From NCBI RefSeq assembly GCF_027484545.1, contig NZ_JAIXST010000203.1, forward strand, positions 1-49,506: a stretch of DNA of 49,506 nucleotides, written 5' to 3'. Source of the DNA: Runella sp. (GTDB lineage: Bacteria > Bacteroidota > Bacteroidia > Cytophagales > Spirosomataceae). The position numbers and the translations under genes were made by a program. The notes beneath the pieces are model-generated. The model was not told the origin of the DNA and did no database searches. It was given only the letters and a program-made list of their open reading frames with translations. Position 1 is the stretch's first letter, and every line of letters starts with the position of its first letter. This document shows positions 48,521 to 49,506 of this stretch, in pieces.

Positions 48521-49381
48521 TTATTGGATTAGCTCCCTGATTCTCCCTTTTGTTTTTGATAGATTACTTCGAAGTTCAAGACCTATTTTTTTAAATCCCA
48601 TTTCCGATAGCCATTTGTTCCATACAGTAGTGAGTATCTCAGATTCATCTAAATTATTATTCTTAGGGGAAATTTCCGTGACAATTATTGAAGTAGCCCA
48701 ATAGCGTTTTTTTATAGGAATAAGCCCATAATCATTTTCATCTAATTCCTTCCTCCAATCAGCGCTGCGGCGAAGTGAAGCTATGAAATTAGTAGCTGTT
48801 GAGCGATTGTTACTGTGTTTAATGTTAGGGTTAGACTCAAAATCAAAATACCCATCTGTCAATATAACAAGTTGATTATCATGGATTTTCATTAGGTCAG
48901 TTTCTAACTGTTCGTTAAAGTACTTCCACAAATCACATCCTTGAAAATCAGCAGTTTGTGTTTTATTTTGAGTTGCTTTTTGGTAGAGTTCGCCCAGGGT
49001 ATTATCAAGGTGGGCTGTAAACACCTCCAATGCCTTCCTTTTTTTCGCTATTGGTATTTGTTCCATGTCTATGAAAAGTTCATTCATAAAAGGAGTTGGG
49101 TCGTAAGTTATGCCTTTCTGAGGAGCAATCACGATTCTGAATTTGTCTTTAGAATTAACAATCATGTTTTTGGTACGAACTGTACGCTCAAATGCTTCAA
49201 AAACAGTCTTAACGATGGCTTTATCATTGACCACTTGATTAGGTTGTAACAGCCGATCTGATAAATCAAGCAGAATTACATAGTTTTTGGGAGTTGGCAA
49301 GTTGGCTTGGAGAGTATCCGAACAGCCGCTGCATGAAGCCAGAATAACCGCTGCAAAGATGATGTATAGTGCATTTTTCAT
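48521..49381 (-). CDS. Lipoprotein with von Willebrand A-like domain
   Basis: The 286-residue product has a lipoprotein signal (MKNALYIIFAAVILASC, Cys17) and a mature domain with VWA-like elements: NYVILLDLSDRLLQPNQ, where D-L-S-D stands at the place of the metal-binding DxSxS, and NQLVILTDGYFDFESN, the second strand with the T/D of the fold. The first motif lacks the last Ser, so metal binding is uncertain. Between and after these are helical, charged regions (VFEAFERTVRTKN, NKWLSEMGFKKIGLEL). The family is not identified. The DNA here is AT-richer than most of the window, and a long palindrome and an unknown gene flank it, so it may be accessory. Confidence 0.7.
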   Translation of the reverse strand: MKNALYIIFAAVILASCSGCSDTLQANLPTPKNYVILLDLSDRLLQPNQVVNDKAIVKTVFEAFERTVRTKNMIVNSKDKFRIVIAPQKGITYDPTPFMNELFIDMEQIPIAKKRKALEVFTAHLDNTLGELYQKATQNKTQTADFQGCDLWKYFNEQLETDLMKIHDNQLVILTDGYFDFESNPNIKHSNNRSTATNFIASLRRSADWRKELDENDYGLIPIKKRYWATSIIVTEISPKNNNLDESEILTTVWNKWLSEMGFKKIGLELRSNLSKTKGRIRELIQ

Positions 49382-49415
49382 TGTCTTATAATACTAAATA
49401 AGAATTAAGGTGTCG

Positions 49416-49430
49416 TATATTTGCAAATAT
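49416..49430 (+). promoter_or_regulatory. -7 promoter box overlapping a 14-bp palindrome and a start codon
   Basis: TATATTTG (49416-49423) fits TAnnTTTG. ATATTTGCAAATAT (49417-49430) is a perfect palindrome that covers this box and the A and T of the ATG at 49429. A repressor bound here would block polymerase and ribosome at once. The transcript would start at or next to the ATG. Confidence 0.45.
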
Positions 49431-49506
49431 GGACTATGCATCAGAGATAAAGGAAGATATTGAAATTCTTTTGGAGTTTGAAAAAAAGTGCAGCCTGGCA
49501 CTGTTG
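49429..49506 (+). CDS. Start of an unidentified protein, cut by the window edge
   Basis: Twenty-six codons are visible: MDYASEIKEDIEILLEFEKK then CSLALL. The sequence is helical and acidic. Its ATG lies 5 nt after a -7 box, so the message would be nearly leaderless unless a later start is used; no later ATG is visible. Transcribed away from the VWA-like lipoprotein. Family not recognised. Confidence 0.4.
   Translation, partial: MDYASEIKEDIEILLEFEKKCSLALL

Overview
The window looks like chromosomal DNA from a member of the Bacteroidota, most likely order Cytophagales (Runella/Spirosoma-like; this is inference from gene families, no rRNA is present). The support is: two TonB-dependent receptors, a protein with a type IX secretion C-terminal domain, many lipoproteins with short Bacteroidota-type signal peptides, families largely confined to this phylum (DUF6169-, DUF5690- and DUF6580-like), and promoters of the TTTG-N19/20-TAnnTTTG type instead of E. 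coli-type -35/-10 boxes. Coding density is high. I see no rRNA, tRNA, CRISPR array, prophage or intact insertion sequence.

Layout. 1-8 kb: a receiver-only response regulator, a Tll0287/DUF3365-like lipoprotein, DsbD, a tiny gene overlapping a DUF6169-like gene, an LptF/LptG permease containing a 17-A tract, an M1 peptidase and a RidA protein. 8-19 kb: mannose-1-phosphate guanylyltransferase coupled to a DUF3089 hydrolase, a large TonB-dependent receptor with an Ala/Gln/Val-rich insert, and a minus-strand block of exported proteins (beta-helix, four small lipocalin-like proteins, a possible His/Cys caspase-fold protein, an SGNH-like lipoprotein). 19-28.4 kb: a free-standing LytTR protein, a tightly packed minus-strand operon (potassium channel, two glycosyltransferases, RsmF-type rRNA methyltransferase), a DUF5690 transporter-like protein with a phosphonate-type alcohol dehydrogenase, and an exported amidohydrolase. 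28.6-35.4 kb: TolC, a small membrane protein, an APH-like phosphotransferase, then a cobalamin riboswitch in front of a BtuB-like receptor, a DUF6580 membrane protein and a Dph6-like ATP pyrophosphatase. 35.5-42.2 kb: YqgE, a beta-barrel protein, a complete trp attenuator (leader peptide with three consecutive Trp codons plus terminator) ahead of trpE, a T9SS-exported protein overlapping an FAD oxidoreductase, and an A-type Fe-S carrier homologue lacking the usual C-terminal cysteines. 42.3-49.5 kb: a 1264-residue NtrY-like histidine kinase, a double universal stress protein, an orphan MacB/FtsX permease, a long perfect palindrome, a von Willebrand A-like lipoprotein and the start of an unknown gene under a palindromic promoter.

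The strongest regulatory stories are the trp attenuator, where leader peptide, terminator and a modest antiterminator can all be seen, and the B12 riboswitch with its own matching promoter, controlling an apparent corrinoid uptake/salvage operon. Many starts were moved downstream of the longest open frame, using signal peptides, ATGA/TTGA overlaps with the upstream gene, or the position of a predicted promoter.
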